Positions 13,561 through 23,605 of a stretch of DNA of 62,000 nt are shown piece by piece. The notes beneath the pieces were generated by a model. The model worked only from the letters and a program-made list of their open reading frames with translations. It ran no database searches and was not told the origin of the DNA. The stretch's first letter is position 1, and the number at the start of each line of letters is the position of its first letter. Source of the stretch: Mesostigma viride (Eukaryota; Streptophyta; Mesostigmatophyceae; Mesostigmatales; Mesostigmataceae). The translations under genes were made by a program, and so were the position numbers. Location of the stretch: the NCBI GenBank assembly GCA_009746045.1, contig RPFO01000728.1, positions 1 to 62,000 on the forward strand, given 5' to 3'.

Positions 13561-15800
13561 ATAAACCATGAACGACTCTTGGTTTGGCATGTGTGAATCC
13601 TGAGTTTATCCCTCAGTGAGGACATGGGCTCCCCATGTGTTGGCTAACATTTGTCATGCAGGGCTCTCTCAGTCTTTGGAAGGATTTAAAAGATAAAGGA
13701 GGCTCCGTGGCGGGCGCCATATGAACGGGCGCCTGTGATAACTGGATGACCAGGAACTCACAATAGTACGTTCATGGACTCCTCTATCCAAACTCCTCTG
13801 ACTAAGTGCAGACCTAACTTTAATCTACACCAGGTTCCCAAAGAAAGGGTTGGGGTGTCATGTGGGTCAGAGGGCAACCTATGAACCAATGAGCAGGCCT
13901 AGCTAATATTTGGAGGCACCTCAGGTTCCAAAAGAAAAGGCAGGTCTGGTCTCTGGGAGGGATCAGATGTCTGAAGGCTTGTGGGGACAGTGGCTGATAG
14001 GTTCTCAGGCTGGTCCAAGCTCCAAAACAAGAAAGGGTTGGAGTTAGCATATTGGGGCACCAATGTGCTAGATGGATACAGGTTGAGGAGACCTTTCCAA
14101 CGCCGTGTCAACCGCCTAAAACAGACAAGGGACTAGAAAGATATCAAGTCCCGAAGTACTGCCGACCGGCGGGCGAGGGCGGTGCACTCTCAGGGCATAG
14201 TGGACAGGACACGTGGCAGGCCGTGCCTGCACAGGCTTAGCCTGAGCTCTCACGTGACTGGGACACAGTGTACTGAGGGCTCAACGGTCCTGTGTCTAGT
14301 AGAAGCCAGTAGCCAGCCAGCAGGTCTGCAAGGATGTAAGTCCATGCGGAACTGTGGCAGGTCCTGTGCTGTCCTATAGACACAGGATAGCCAGAGATTC
14401 CTGTATGCTGCCTGCAACCGGAGGATGCAGGGCAGCGATACGAGGCTCTGGCAATGTAGCGTTGCCTAGCGTTGCTCATGACCGAGGAACAAGGATGGAA
14501 CGAGGTTGCATATAGCTCGAGGCTCAACGAGGCAACGAGCGTCTTCACACACGAACCTTGGTCGTCACGACGAGTGGCGAGCCTATTGAGGGTCGTAGGC
14601 CTGGTGTGAGGATAAAGGTTGCTAGCCAGCAGCCTAGGGTCATTCCAGCCGGCAAGGACCAGGAGCTCACAAGCTCTGCTGACGAGTTGCTGCGCAAATG
14701 TACCGTTGGTAAAAAGCAACCAAGGGGGTAGGGGTGGGCATACTACCTACTAATACCTACTAATATGGCCCCCAACCATGCCACACAATACATTTCCCTT
14801 CCACAATGATGGGGAAACATAACTGCATCATCACACTGCCCTTACATGGCACCTATGTGCAGGTGCCACCTTGTCCATACACGTAGGTAACGTGGTACGG
14901 ATACCCTACGCAAGGCATGCATTCTAGGAGGCAGCCACCAACAAACTAGTGATTTTAAGCCTATTTCAGCTTGCCCTAGCAAGGATAAACTAGGCCTAAG
15001 CTGCTATAGCTTGCCAGGTGATGGCCAGCACACCTGGTGGCACATGCTTGACAATGGGAAGCTTCTACTCACCGGTTACATGCTTGATGATGCCACAGAG
15101 ACCAGCCAACTGCCTCACACTCATGCAAGATGTGTGTGGGAAATGTATAACAAACATATATGGAGGTATTCAAACCCATACAGCCTCTAAAACTTATCAC
15201 CATCACACTATGGCAGGTCAAATGACTGAGGGAAGCATCTAAGAATGGTGTTTTAGGAAGGGGCCAGGCCATGGTCAAGAAAGAGCATGATTAATGAAGA
15301 AAGAATGTGCTACACAAGCTAGAACGTATATATAAACGTCAAACATCGACAAGAAAACGATAACTCAGCTTTACCAGGCATGGCTGGCATTACCTTGGCC
15401 CAGGCGGTGGCTGCAAAATGGCGCATTGCGGCACACCAAAGTTGTGCAGCATGGTCGCTGGATTCGGCGATTTCTGGCCACCCTTGCACGTTTACGAGTA
15501 ATATATATCATAAAAAGTACAAATAAACCAATATATCCTTTTGAATACGCCGGAAAGGTATTGCTGTCAACGTTTCTATCGTCCGGCCTGATCGCAGTTT
15601 TTTCCAGCAAGAACGCTGCCAACACCTATCAAGTGGCATTCTCGCGAACCAAAAATTGGCCTGTATCATCTTTGGGACGTACAAAATCAATTTCCTGAGT
15701 TTGGTTAGAAAATTCGAACGAAAACGTAAATTCCATGCGTGGGCGCAAGCCGCCATGGCCAGGTCGTCGTTTTCCGGAATGCACGGTGTACGTAAAAAAG
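13561..15800. other. No gene recognised
   Basis: Both strands carry only short frames. The longest, a 160-codon minus frame at 14237-14719, has no recognisable domain and its composition gives no help. 15480-15560 is AT-rich. No LTR, TIR or tandem repeat seen. Confidence 0.45.
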
Positions 15801-16430
15801 TACAGTCATTCACGCCTTAAGTTGGGTTCGAGGGTTTCTTCGGGTCAACCCAACTTAAGGCGTGAACCCAACTTAAGGCGTTAAGTTACCATAACTTGCT
15901 ACCCCTCGCCCTGCTGCTGGACTTTAGGGTGTCTTTTGATAGCTCTCGTCAAGGCCGATCGAATTGCACTTAAAGAATTCACCCCCAAGTTCGTATTTCG
16001 GGTCAAAAGTAGGATGCAAGTCATCAAACCGGCTGTAGCCGGCAGGTGAAGCCCCACCCAACACGGTAGTGCTAGCCAAACCTGCCTAACTTGGTGTGCT
16101 ACATAGGGCATGCGTGTTCATTTATGAGTAATCGTAAACAGTGCTGTGTTGCTGGTTTGATCGAGAGCTTGCTTGGCCTTGCCACCCGCCTTCTCGCCTG
16201 TGGTGTCTCGTTTCTGCTTTTTGTTGGACGCTGCCCCGTTGCCCGAAAACAGTTCGTTCCATTTGGCCTTATCATCAGTTTTGTCGGCCATTACTTAGTT
16301 GTTGGGTCGCATTTATGATGGGTTCAAATGTGACGAACGCCTCTGAACCGACTACAGCATGACTGAAGCCGTTTACCCATGTATACAATACCGCGTCAAG
16401 TTGTTGGGTAGCTTACTCCCCAGCTGCGAG
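15801..16430 (-). mobile_element. Unknown element with small conserved gene, copy 1
   Basis: Homologous, in inverted orientation, to 52466-53085. The outer end begins TACAGTCATTCACGCCTTAA, with several inverted copies of AACTTAAGTTGGG-like sequence. The same terminal motif closes at 57835-57840, suggesting a TIR DNA transposon of Tc1/mariner style (TA followed by CAGT); that class is inferred. The minus strand carries coding-like pieces: a 57-aa ORF (16118-16291) and, nearer the terminus, an FDPKY.LGGEF block at about 15960-16010 broken by a frameshift. Confidence 0.5.
16118..16291 (-). CDS. Conserved 57-aa ORF of unknown element
   Basis: Starts MADKTDDKAKWNELFSGNG, is Lys-rich in the middle (NKKQKRDTTGEKAGGKAK) and ends at TGA. 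The same start is present in the inverted copy at 52599, where an extra in-frame TGA interrupts it after 27 codons. The soluble, charged composition gives no clear function. It may be the first exon of a longer protein continuing with the FDPKY.LGGEF block, since that block is also conserved in both copies. No family recognised. Confidence 0.4.
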   Translation of the reverse strand: MADKTDDKAKWNELFSGNGAASNKKQKRDTTGEKAGGKAKQALDQTSNTALFTITHK

Positions 16431-17125
16431 CTAGGCCGACGTTGACCACCGTATCTCCCTCGCCTGGCACGCTTTACGCCAATACAGGGCCCTGTGGCGC
16501 AAGCCCTTGGGCAAAGTAGAGAAACAGGACCGGTTTAAGGTCCTGGTCCTTCCTGTTCTCACGTATGGGGCCGAGACGTGGACCCTCACAGCTGACCTTG
16601 CCAAAAAGCTGGACGGCACGGTCACCAACATGCCGCGGTCAATTTTCCGTGTAAATGTGGGCTATGCTGCTCACGTCCGCAAGGAGAACTTGTACCTATA
16701 GGCATGCCACTAGTTAGGCAGCACCATCAAGCAGCGGCGCCTGCAGCTAGTAGTAGGGCACTTAGCTCGCACCAACCAGGTACACACATCACGTGGCCCC
16801 TCCGCAGGGCTGCGACCTGCTCAGCCTGGCAGGCATGCACCTCCTCAGTCACGTGGGACGGGCCCAGCAATGCTAGACGCCGCTGCAAGGCCCGCACTTT
16901 CAAAGAGCAGCTAGAAGAGGACATGGGGAGCTTATGAGGCCTCTCCGTGATTTGGAAAAAGATTATGGACAAGGCTAAGTAGTTATAGAGGACAACCGCG
17001 ACCCCCCTCCAGTGGGGAAGCCGCGTGTTTGCAAACGCGGGAAGCATGCTAGGCAAGACCCCTACTAGGGTCTGGGGCACAATAGATAGAGTAGGATTGT
17101 TTGTACCTAGATAGAACAGACCGGT
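16431..17125 (+). mobile_element. LINE-A 3' fragment, copy 1
   Basis: Encodes the C-terminal part of a LINE polyprotein: RISLAWHALRQYRALWRK, then LPVLTYGAETWTLT, a signature found after the RT core in many non-LTR retrotransposons. Remnants of the end (RRLQLVVGHLART) follow after stops. It is 5'-truncated. It ends at an (AAATT)n-like tail at 17126-17148. Inverted copy at 50836-51587. Confidence 0.75.
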
Positions 17126-17144
17126 AAAATTAAATTAAATTAGA

Positions 17145-17440
17145 TTGTAACATATCTCCGTTGGGAGTACATGTAGTGCTCACATATCCCTGAGAGGGGG
17201 CATATACCTTTTAATACATTCCGGGCTACTTCCTGCAAGGGTAGGGTGTAAACTATGCCTGCTCTGGATGCACAAAGTGCACCTGCACCACTATGTATTC
17301 CAGCACCTGAGGTGCAGACAGAGGGTGGAAGATCATCGTGGCTAAACAATGGCTAGGGCATGGCTTCTCAGCAGAGAGTATCTCTCTGCATAGGCAGAGC
17401 TTGGCTAATTTGAAAGACTGGTAATTAATTAATTAAGGTA
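17145..17440 (-). mobile_element. LINE-B 3' fragment, copy 1
   Basis: On the minus strand it encodes GAGALCASRAGIVYTLPLQE-like sequence, also seen at 50638-50835 and, diverged, at 58687-58881. The hairpin CTCCGTTGGGAG lies at its 3' end beside the AT-rich tail shared with LINE-A, so the two LINE pieces meet tail to tail. A (TTAA)n run closes the other side at 17432-17460. Confidence 0.55.
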
Positions 17441-17578
17441 AGTAATTAATTAATTCACTTCCATCATCATTCCGTCATCATTCCGTCATCGCGGCTCACA
17501 GAAGGGCACCAGCCTTATGCTGGCATCTGCCACCCCTATAGTGACCCTATAGTGACCGCGGCCTAGGGTGGGGTATCA

Positions 17579-17613
17579 CCCTAAACCCTAAACCCTAAAC
17601 CCTAAACCCTAAC
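17579..17613 (+). repeat. Interstitial telomeric repeat (CCCTAAA)n
   Basis: Four exact CCCTAAA units plus CCCTAAC, that is TTTAGGG on the minus strand, the Arabidopsis-type telomere repeat shared by many plants and some green algae. It lies inside the window and borders a 163-bp satellite. Confidence 0.9.
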
Positions 17614-17665
17614 ACCGTCTCCAGACACCCACGGCATCCCCCCACCCTGGCTATCACCCTCCCAC

Positions 17666-18200
17666 TGTGACTAAATTTACTAAGTTTACTATGGGTTTTT
17701 GGTTTTTTTTCTAGGAAATTCAAGCCAGCTGCCACGAGGTCAAGGTGCTACAGGTGCTGTGTGGTACAGGGTAGCTATAGTGACCTTATAGTGACCATGG
17801 TGTTAGACTCTTATGCTGGCATCCCAGGGTGACTAAATTTACTAAGTTTACTATGGGTTTTTGGTTTTTTTTCTAGGAAATTCAAGCCAGCTGCCATGAG
17901 GTCAAGGTGCTACACCGTGTGTGGTACAGGGTAGCTATAGTGACCTTATAGTGACCATGGTGGTAGACTCTTATTATGCTGGCATCCCAGGGTGACTAAA
18001 TTTACTAAGTTTACTATGGGTTTTTGGGTTTTTTTCTAGAAAATTCAAGCCACCTGCCATGCATGAGGTCAAGGTTGTGACATCCAGTCCCACCATGCCA
18101 TAAGAGGGTGAGGCGTGTGGGATATGGGACTAAGTCATTTCCCGTGGGAATCTATGTTTACTAAGTTTACTATGGGTTTTGGGTTTTATTCCTAGGAAAT
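17666..18200 (+). repeat. 163-bp tandem satellite, about 3.3 copies
   Basis: Units start at 17666, 17829 and 17992 (GTGACTAAATTTACTAAG) with a degenerate partial unit from about 18152. Each contains CTATAGTGACCTTATAGTGA and a GTTTTT-rich stretch. A diverged relative occurs at 22922-22970, inside the polinton-like element. Next to telomere repeats, it looks like subtelomeric satellite. Confidence 0.88.
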
Positions 18201-18507
18201 TAATTCAGATGTGCACCACCAAAAACACACCTGAATTTCCCAAAAAAAGAACCCCCAAAAAACTTATAGTAAATATAGTCTCCCACGACAAATGGTTATG
18301 AAAACGTAGTTTCCCACGGCAAAATGACCAATAAATCCATCTCCCACGGGAAAGGCCATGGGGGCCGGCCAGCGGGGGTGCAGCGGAGGGGCGCGGACTG
18401 CCAAGCAGTGGCGGGACTGCCAGGTGGTGGTGGCCTCAGTTGTGAGGGCTTGCTGTGTTTTCTCGTGGGAAACTACATTTACTACTAAATTGATATTTTC
18501 AGTTGGA
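18201..18507. other. Spacer with CCCACGGGAAA-like motifs
   Basis: Several short motifs of the type TCCCACG(G/A)(G/C)AAA recur on both strands (18281, 18313, 18346, 18466). No coding sequence. It separates the satellite from the PLV left TIR. Confidence 0.5.
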
Positions 18508-18688
18508 AATCGGGGTTCTTTGAACGGAGTTTCTTCTATACGTGAATGCGGGAACAAGAGGCCGCTGGATGAGCGGCTTATAGGTCGTAGTGTTTTCTCG
18601 TAGCTGTTTGGCTAGAGCTTTTGTGATTAGTAGATGCAGTATAGTGCATGGTTGAAAAATGAATTAAATAAATGTGCGTTCCGCGCTT
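18508..18688 (+). repeat. PLV terminal inverted repeat, left
   Basis: 181 bp from AATCGGGGTTCTTTGAACGG to CCGCGCTT. It is the reverse complement of 23419-23605 apart from a 2-bp and a 4-bp indel and little else noticed. It directly abuts the truncated capsid gene. Confidence 0.92.
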
Positions 18689-19695
18689 CAATTCCCGCCA
18701 TTCACATCGGCTCTAGTCAAGTGTCTTGAGGTCTTGGTTGGAGGACAGCAAGTGGACAACATCAACAACTACAACCAGTTGTACTACACCCTACTTGCGA
18801 CTCACGGAGGGTCTGATTATGTCCAAACTCAAAGGCCAGCTGGCTGGGCTGACAACGCTGTAGCGGCCCCTACGGCAAATATTGATGAAGCCGACGCTAA
18901 ACCAGGGTGCATTGATCACTTCATCGGTTTCTTGTCTGGCAATCCAAGGATCGTGGACATGTCTCTCATGCCACCAATCGAGGTCAGGCTGACACTGATG
19001 GATGCCGGTGTTCTCATCCCTAGTGCAGCAGGGGCTGGCCTATATCGTATACTCTCAAGGATATCTACTGGTCCATCGAAGTGTACCGATTTCAAGAAGA
19101 TGTCATTGGGCAAGTCCTCTCTAGTCGACTGGCACAAGGTGGGACTATCCCATACACGTGGAACACGTGGACTTCGACAAAGCAGTCGCTTGGAACTAGT
19201 AACGCGTACTCCATGAAGGCGTCTTTGTCATCTATGAGTGCCTCGAAGCTTTTGGCTGTCCAGGCTGCTTCTGCCACTGATACCGCGAACGCTGCTGGTA
19301 ATACTATGTTCTACCATCTAAGCGATACACTTACTTCATTCCAATTCGACATCAACGGGAACTATCAGACCCCTGCGTACTCTATTATGGGCCCTACAGA
19401 GGCATGGGTGAACCTTTTGTCCTGTTTTGGCGACCAGGGTAACATCGGAGCTCCTTCCAGCATTACCGTGACCGAGGCGAACTGGCCCACGCGACATTTC
19501 ACCATGGCAGCACACCTTAACATGCCATCCGCTGGAGAGGGGTGGCAGTCAGGTCTCAACTTGAGGGGCACGGCTAGCGTCGTCACTCTCCGCGTCTCCA
19601 AGACAGGCGGCACGGACCTCGTCTTGTACATCTTCGCCGAGTCCGAGTCGCGCATGGACATCGGCGCGGGTCGCCAGGCCGTCGTTCAGCTGTAA
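18689..19695 (+). pseudogene. PLV major capsid protein, C-terminal part, frameshifted
   Basis: About 332 codons of a virophage/PLV-type double jelly-roll major capsid protein, the shell-forming virion protein. Blocks seen in order: LVGGQQVDNINNYNQLYY, FLSGNPRIVDMSLMPPIEV, then in a second frame YTLKDIYWSIEVYRFQED and a C-terminus ending ESESRMDIGAGRQAVVQL. These blocks and their order fit the family. One frameshift lies at about 19020-19045. The start is missing: the reading begins right at the inner edge of the left TIR, and the preceding part of the protein is on the minus strand at 24813-25018. Family assignment rests on recognition of the motif pattern, not on a search. Confidence 0.8.
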
Positions 19696-19726
19696 AAATC
19701 TCCCTCTCTAGTATACTGTGTCTTCG

Positions 19727-19900
19727 ATGGATTATCTCAAAGACCCTAGGATAGTTGCCAACCCCTTAAATAGGCAGATACTGATCTTCGATACGCCAAA
19801 CCTAGCAGATGATGGCAGGGCCTCACTTTTGCCAGCAAAACAAGGGCCGGGTCTGGTTGGGAAGTTTCAATATCCACTGCCACAAAACTCCAAAAAATAG
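19727..19900 (+). CDS. Small PLV ORF, 57 aa
   Basis: Starts MDYLKDPRIVANPLNRQI 31 bp after the capsid stop and ends at TAG. It is intact, hydrophilic and Pro-rich towards the end (KFQYPLPQNSKK). No family recognised. Its position directly after the capsid gene and on the same strand suggests a viral gene, possibly a minor virion component. An in-frame GTG lies 9 bp upstream but the ATG is the likelier start. Confidence 0.5.
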   Translation: MDYLKDPRIVANPLNRQILIFDTPNLADDGRASLLPAKQGPGLVGKFQYPLPQNSKK

Positions 19901-19923
19901 TGTCAATGATATTGTAGATTAGT

Positions 19924-21062
19924 TTGATGTCGTTTGATTATAGCATTTGCCCACTACTCACGCGGAAGAGGCGTGCCAAGAATACTGTAACCCTCACGAC
20001 TGGCAGCCCAACGCCTACTGCTGTTCCGGTGACTGTGGCTGCCACATTTAACAGGCCTGTAACTGGTTTTGTGTTGGGCGACATCACCGTTACCAACGGG
20101 GCGGCCTCCAACCTCCTGGGAAGTGGAAACTCTTACACGTTCGACGTCACTCCAACTATGGCCAACTTCTCAACGACTGTAAACGTGGGCACAAACACGG
20201 TGATAGATGCATCGTGGGGGAGTGGCAACGCGGCTTCCAATACGCTTTCGTTCACGTACTCGTACGACCCAGCCGCCGCCGGACCCCGCGCTGTACGCGT
20301 GGTACGACCCGTCGGACGGTAGCACCCTGTTCAGCGACACCACGGGGACCGCCGTCCAGAGCACCGCGGGTGGCAACGTGCTGCGGATGAACGACAAGAA
20401 GAACCTGGCCTCGGGGTATCACGTAACGCAGTCCAATTCCGCGAAGACGCCCATTCTGGACACCCGAGCTCAACGGGAAGACGTCCCTCCGCTTCATCAA
20501 CAGCCGTTTGGGCGGTTTGTCGTCGGGAAGCACGTTCTGGGGCTCTATCGGGACCAGCGCATCCGTCATCGTGGTCGCCAGACAGCTTTCGTCAACCGTC
20601 TACCCGGGGACGGGATCCTTGAGAGGGTACATCATCGGAACGGACGCGGGGAATGGCCAGGCGTATCGTATGTTATACAATCCGGATACTAATCGCTTGC
20701 TGGCGTCCTGTAAGGCAGCGGACAACGGCGGCGTCAATTATGGTTACATGTCTTTTTCTGGCTCTACTACGGAATTTTTTAACGACCACCCGCACACCCT
20801 TGCGATGGCGGTAAACACGGTCGATAACAGATTCGTCACTTTTTACGACGGTCGCACGAGCCGCTCTCGGATCGGGTCAGACCCCGTCACGTGCACGGGC
20901 GCCTTGCAGATCGGCGGGGATACCAACGTCGCCTACCGCGCCTTCGACGGGTGGATCGGCGAGATACTCATCTACAATACCGCAAAGACCAACGCCGAGT
21001 TGGAGCTGATCCGTGGCTATCTCGTGGCCAAGTGGGTCACTCCTGCAACACCGCCGCCATAG
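19924..21062 (+). pseudogene. PLV Ig-like plus LamG-like adhesin, frameshifted
   Basis: Three frames make one protein of about 375 codons. The first part (about 19980-20270) has the bacterial Ig-like repeat pattern: FNRPVTGFVLGDITVTNGAA, then GSGNSYTFDVTP. A Pro linker (QPPPDP) leads to LYAWYDPSDGSTLF and a concanavalin/LamG-like domain up to 21062, with a typical ending FDGWIGEILIYNTAKTN. Frameshifts lie at about 20270 (in a GCC run) and about 20460 (in a C run), each one base. Such domain pairs occur in cell-surface and virion attachment proteins, so a fibre or receptor-binding role is inferred. It follows the capsid and 57-aa genes on the same strand. Confidence 0.6.
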
Positions 21063-21116
21063 ACATAGGATGTGCAAGACACGAACTAATATCTCTTCTA
21101 TATATCACAATAAAGC

Positions 21117-21640
21117 ATGGAGTATCCCACTTTTTATCAGATTTTACTAGACAGCAACAAGGCACTCTCCTTTGACGCCACAACGAGACGGGCAGAATTT
21201 GTCATCAAGCCAGACCCGAGAGCCCCCATCATCGACGAGGACTGGCGAGGAGGTGGGCACGCAGCCTATCTAGTTAACATCCAGGGAGCAGCGGGGAAGA
21301 GTATACTTGGCGTGACCTCGTCTATAGATAGGTATATATATAACTTTCGAGGGGCCGAGAACAATTTGGATGAGCACGCAGTGCTTTTTTCAGAATTTTG
21401 CTCTGGTGGGGCTGTAGCTACGACTTACTTACACATGCGTCAACGATCACAATTATATGAATCTGACGGATCCATATCTGTTTCGGAATGGTGGTCGTTT
21501 ATCTTTAAGCCTCGTGCACCTCGACAGGGCTGCTGGTGATGATTCTTACACGGTCCCAACGGCTGTGGCGAAATTCGTTGTAATTTTGCGTTTCGAGAAA
21601 GTCCGAGGGCTAGAGAAAAAAAAATGTTCCTGCCATGGCA
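21117..21640 (+). pseudogene. Putative minor virion protein, frameshifted
   Basis: The first frame reads MEYPTFYQILLDSNKALSFD to about 21455, where a shift leads into NLTDPYLFRNGGRLSLSLVH and on to VAKFVVILRFEKV. Combined length is about 170 aa. The beta-rich pattern and a terminal strand-like segment fit a single jelly-roll penton protein, the usual partner of a PLV capsid protein, but I do not recognise a specific family and this is inference. It could also be an unrelated structural protein. Confidence 0.4.
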
Positions 21641-21937
21641 AGTAATTTCTATGAATTATATATGGGTGGTTGCTTCGGAAAATTCACTCTCGTGGACACT
21701 CTAGAATCTTCGTTCAGGCGCTTGACAAGTGACCCAGTTGATTACTCGCACGCTTACGAGTCTTTTTACCTAAATTCACGCCCCAGAACTCGACGCGTGG
21801 TAGAGGCCACCTTAGACTTGCATGCATCGCTCCGAAATTTAGCCAAGTTCGACACTTGTGCAAGTCCAGCCACCTTCGCGTCCTGTCCAGGCCGTGCCAG
21901 CAGACGTAACGGACCTTGGCACATTGTGCACAAATAG
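21635..21937 (+). CDS. Unrecognised PLV ORF, 100 aa
   Basis: ATG-started frame MASNFYELYMGGCFGKFTLV, with a plausible first 65 residues and an Arg/Ser/Cys-rich tail that may be out of frame. It overlaps the end of the preceding pseudogene by a few bases and is co-directional with its neighbours. No domain recognised. The C-terminal third may result from a frameshift. Confidence 0.35.
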   Translation: MASNFYELYMGGCFGKFTLVDTLESSFRRLTSDPVDYSHAYESFYLNSRPRTRRVVEATLDLHASLRNLAKFDTCASPATFASCPGRASRRNGPWHIVHK

Positions 21938-21992
21938 GCAAAATCACGTGCAAGTCACGCATCTCACGTTGCCAAGCTCTCTGCCGGTAGCC

Positions 21993-22568
21993 ATGGCTTC
22001 CCAAAACGCAGGGCCTTGTGAGAAAGCGCTGGCAATGCTTGGAAAAATCCTCGATGGTCTCGAGGACGGCCAGACAAAGATATCTGACCAGCTCGCACAC
22101 CTGACGCACAAGGTCTCCCTTCTTTCCGGAAACGAAGGTGCTGTTGGAGGCACCGGACCTACCTGCGAGGTCTTCAAGATTCACGACGCCGGATATGACG
22201 ATGTCGACCGCAAGACGCCAAAAATTTGCGTCGAGTGGGTCTACGAGAAGAATGCGGCAAAGCCGAGGAAGGTCGAAGACCGCTGCGAGTGGATTCGCCT
22301 CGACCAAGCCGACAGATGCGTTAAGATGGTTGACGAATTCCTCAATGGCTTCTCCAAGTCCAAGCGCCAGCCAGGCATTTCCCCCATTGCCCTCTACAAG
22401 GCATGGGAGGAGGCAAAGAAGGGTTTCGAGGACGCAAAGATCGCCACTTCCCATGGCAGGAAGAGGAGCCGCGAGGAAGCGTCAAGCTCCCACGGCCATG
22501 GCGACAAAAAGAAGACCGGCTCGTACGTTATGAAGAGCCTGACTGGAAACTCCAAGGACAAGGAGTAG
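21993..22568 (+). CDS. Intact PLV ORF, 191 aa, coiled coil and basic tail
   Basis: ATG-started frame MASQNAGPCEKALAMLGKIL ending at TAG. The N-terminus has heptad-like hydrophobics (LGKILDGLEDGQTKISDQL), a middle globular part includes PKICVEWVYEKNAAKPRK and CEWIRLDQADRCVKMVDEF, and the tail is basic and low-complexity (HGRKRSREEASSSHGHG) like a nuclear localisation or DNA-binding tail. It is the longest intact gene in the provirus. No family recognised. An antisense frame of 246 codons overlaps it and was rejected in favour of this co-directional one. Confidence 0.5.
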   Translation: MASQNAGPCEKALAMLGKILDGLEDGQTKISDQLAHLTHKVSLLSGNEGAVGGTGPTCEVFKIHDAGYDDVDRKTPKICVEWVYEKNAAKPRKVEDRCEWIRLDQADRCVKMVDEFLNGFSKSKRQPGISPIALYKAWEEAKKGFEDAKIATSHGRKRSREEASSSHGHGDKKKTGSYVMKSLTGNSKDKE

Positions 22569-23019
22569 ATTGTCGTCTTGTTGACGACGGCAACGAGCTT
22601 GCCATTTCGCTCTTGTCGAGCTGATAACGAATGTAAACGTGTTATAATTTTTAATGAAATCGTTTATGCAGTATAAAACGCGTCAATATATGCTGAAAAC
22701 AATTTTCATTAATTCGTCTCGAAATGCAGTGCTAAATGCGAGTTATGCATCCATATAGTATACCTCTCATGCATCGACGCAGGTCGTCTGGAATTCTTGC
22801 ATAGGTCGTCTGAGTTTCCAGAGGTTACACAGTGTAATAAACCCTAACACTCTGCACACCCCGCCGCGCGGCCCTCGCCGGGTCCGCCAACTCCCACGCA
22901 CTGCTCGACCCTCCAGCACCTTACTAAATTTACTAAGCTAACTACGGGTTTTGGGTTTTGTCTGCGGGAAATTATGCAGGCGTGTGCATGCACTCTCACT
23001 CACATCGAATAAAACCTCC

Positions 23020-23419
23020 ATTCATGTCCCACGTAGCTCCCACAAAAACCAGCATCTTCATTAAAACAATAAGTGGAAGCATACATGTGACACTATTGAC
23101 ATGCCCGGAGGCACGCCGTTCAAGGCCCTTCATGAAGTACGTTGCCCTAGAGGCAACCAAGACAAGGGTGGGTGGGTGGGGAGCAAAGAAAGAGGCCGAC
23201 AAAACCAGCCAGAGCGGCTTTTAGTCGCAAAACCTCCCTTATCCCTAGCTAACTGACGTCATTAAACCCTTATGTTCAGTGATGCTAGTAAGACGCTAAC
23301 CGTACAGACCGGGGGTAGAATATCCCGAATCTGCACGGCTAGTATTAAATAATGCGTAGGTTGTTCTTTTCAGGGGCACTGCACCTCACGCCCCGTTCCG
23401 CCCGGGTATAATCAACCCA
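23020..23419 (+). repeat. PLV subterminal repeat S, copy 1
   Basis: About 400 bp from ATTCATGTCCCACGTAGCTC to GGGTATAATCAACCCA. It lies inside the right TIR and recurs outside it at 23603-23730 plus 24569-24809, in the same orientation. Contains TTCATTAAAACAATAAGTGG, resembling TTTATTAAAACAATGAGTGG in the 108-bp repeats at 59690 and 60285. Confidence 0.85.
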
Positions 23420-23605
23420 AGCGCGGAACGCACATTTATTTAATTCATTTTTCAACCATGCACTATACTGCATCTACTAATCACAAAAGCTCTAGCCAAA
23501 CAGCTACGAGAAAACACTACGACCTATATAAGCCGCTCATCCAGCGGCCTCTTGTTCGGGACCGCATTCACGTATAGAAGAAACTCCGTTCAAAGAACCC
23601 CGATT
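23419..23605 (-). repeat. PLV terminal inverted repeat, right
   Basis: 187 bp, inverted copy of 18508-18688, ending AAAGAACCCCGATT. Flanked on both sides by copies of repeat S, so the local order is S, TIR, S. Confidence 0.92.

Noticed and set aside
14237-14719. 160-codon minus frame
   Set aside because: No domain, no second copy in the window, no splice signals; kept only as a note in the non-coding stretch.
21714-22454. 246-codon minus-strand frame over the PLV 3' genes
   Set aside because: It is antisense to two co-directional viral ORFs, has no recognisable domain and fits codon-bias shadowing.
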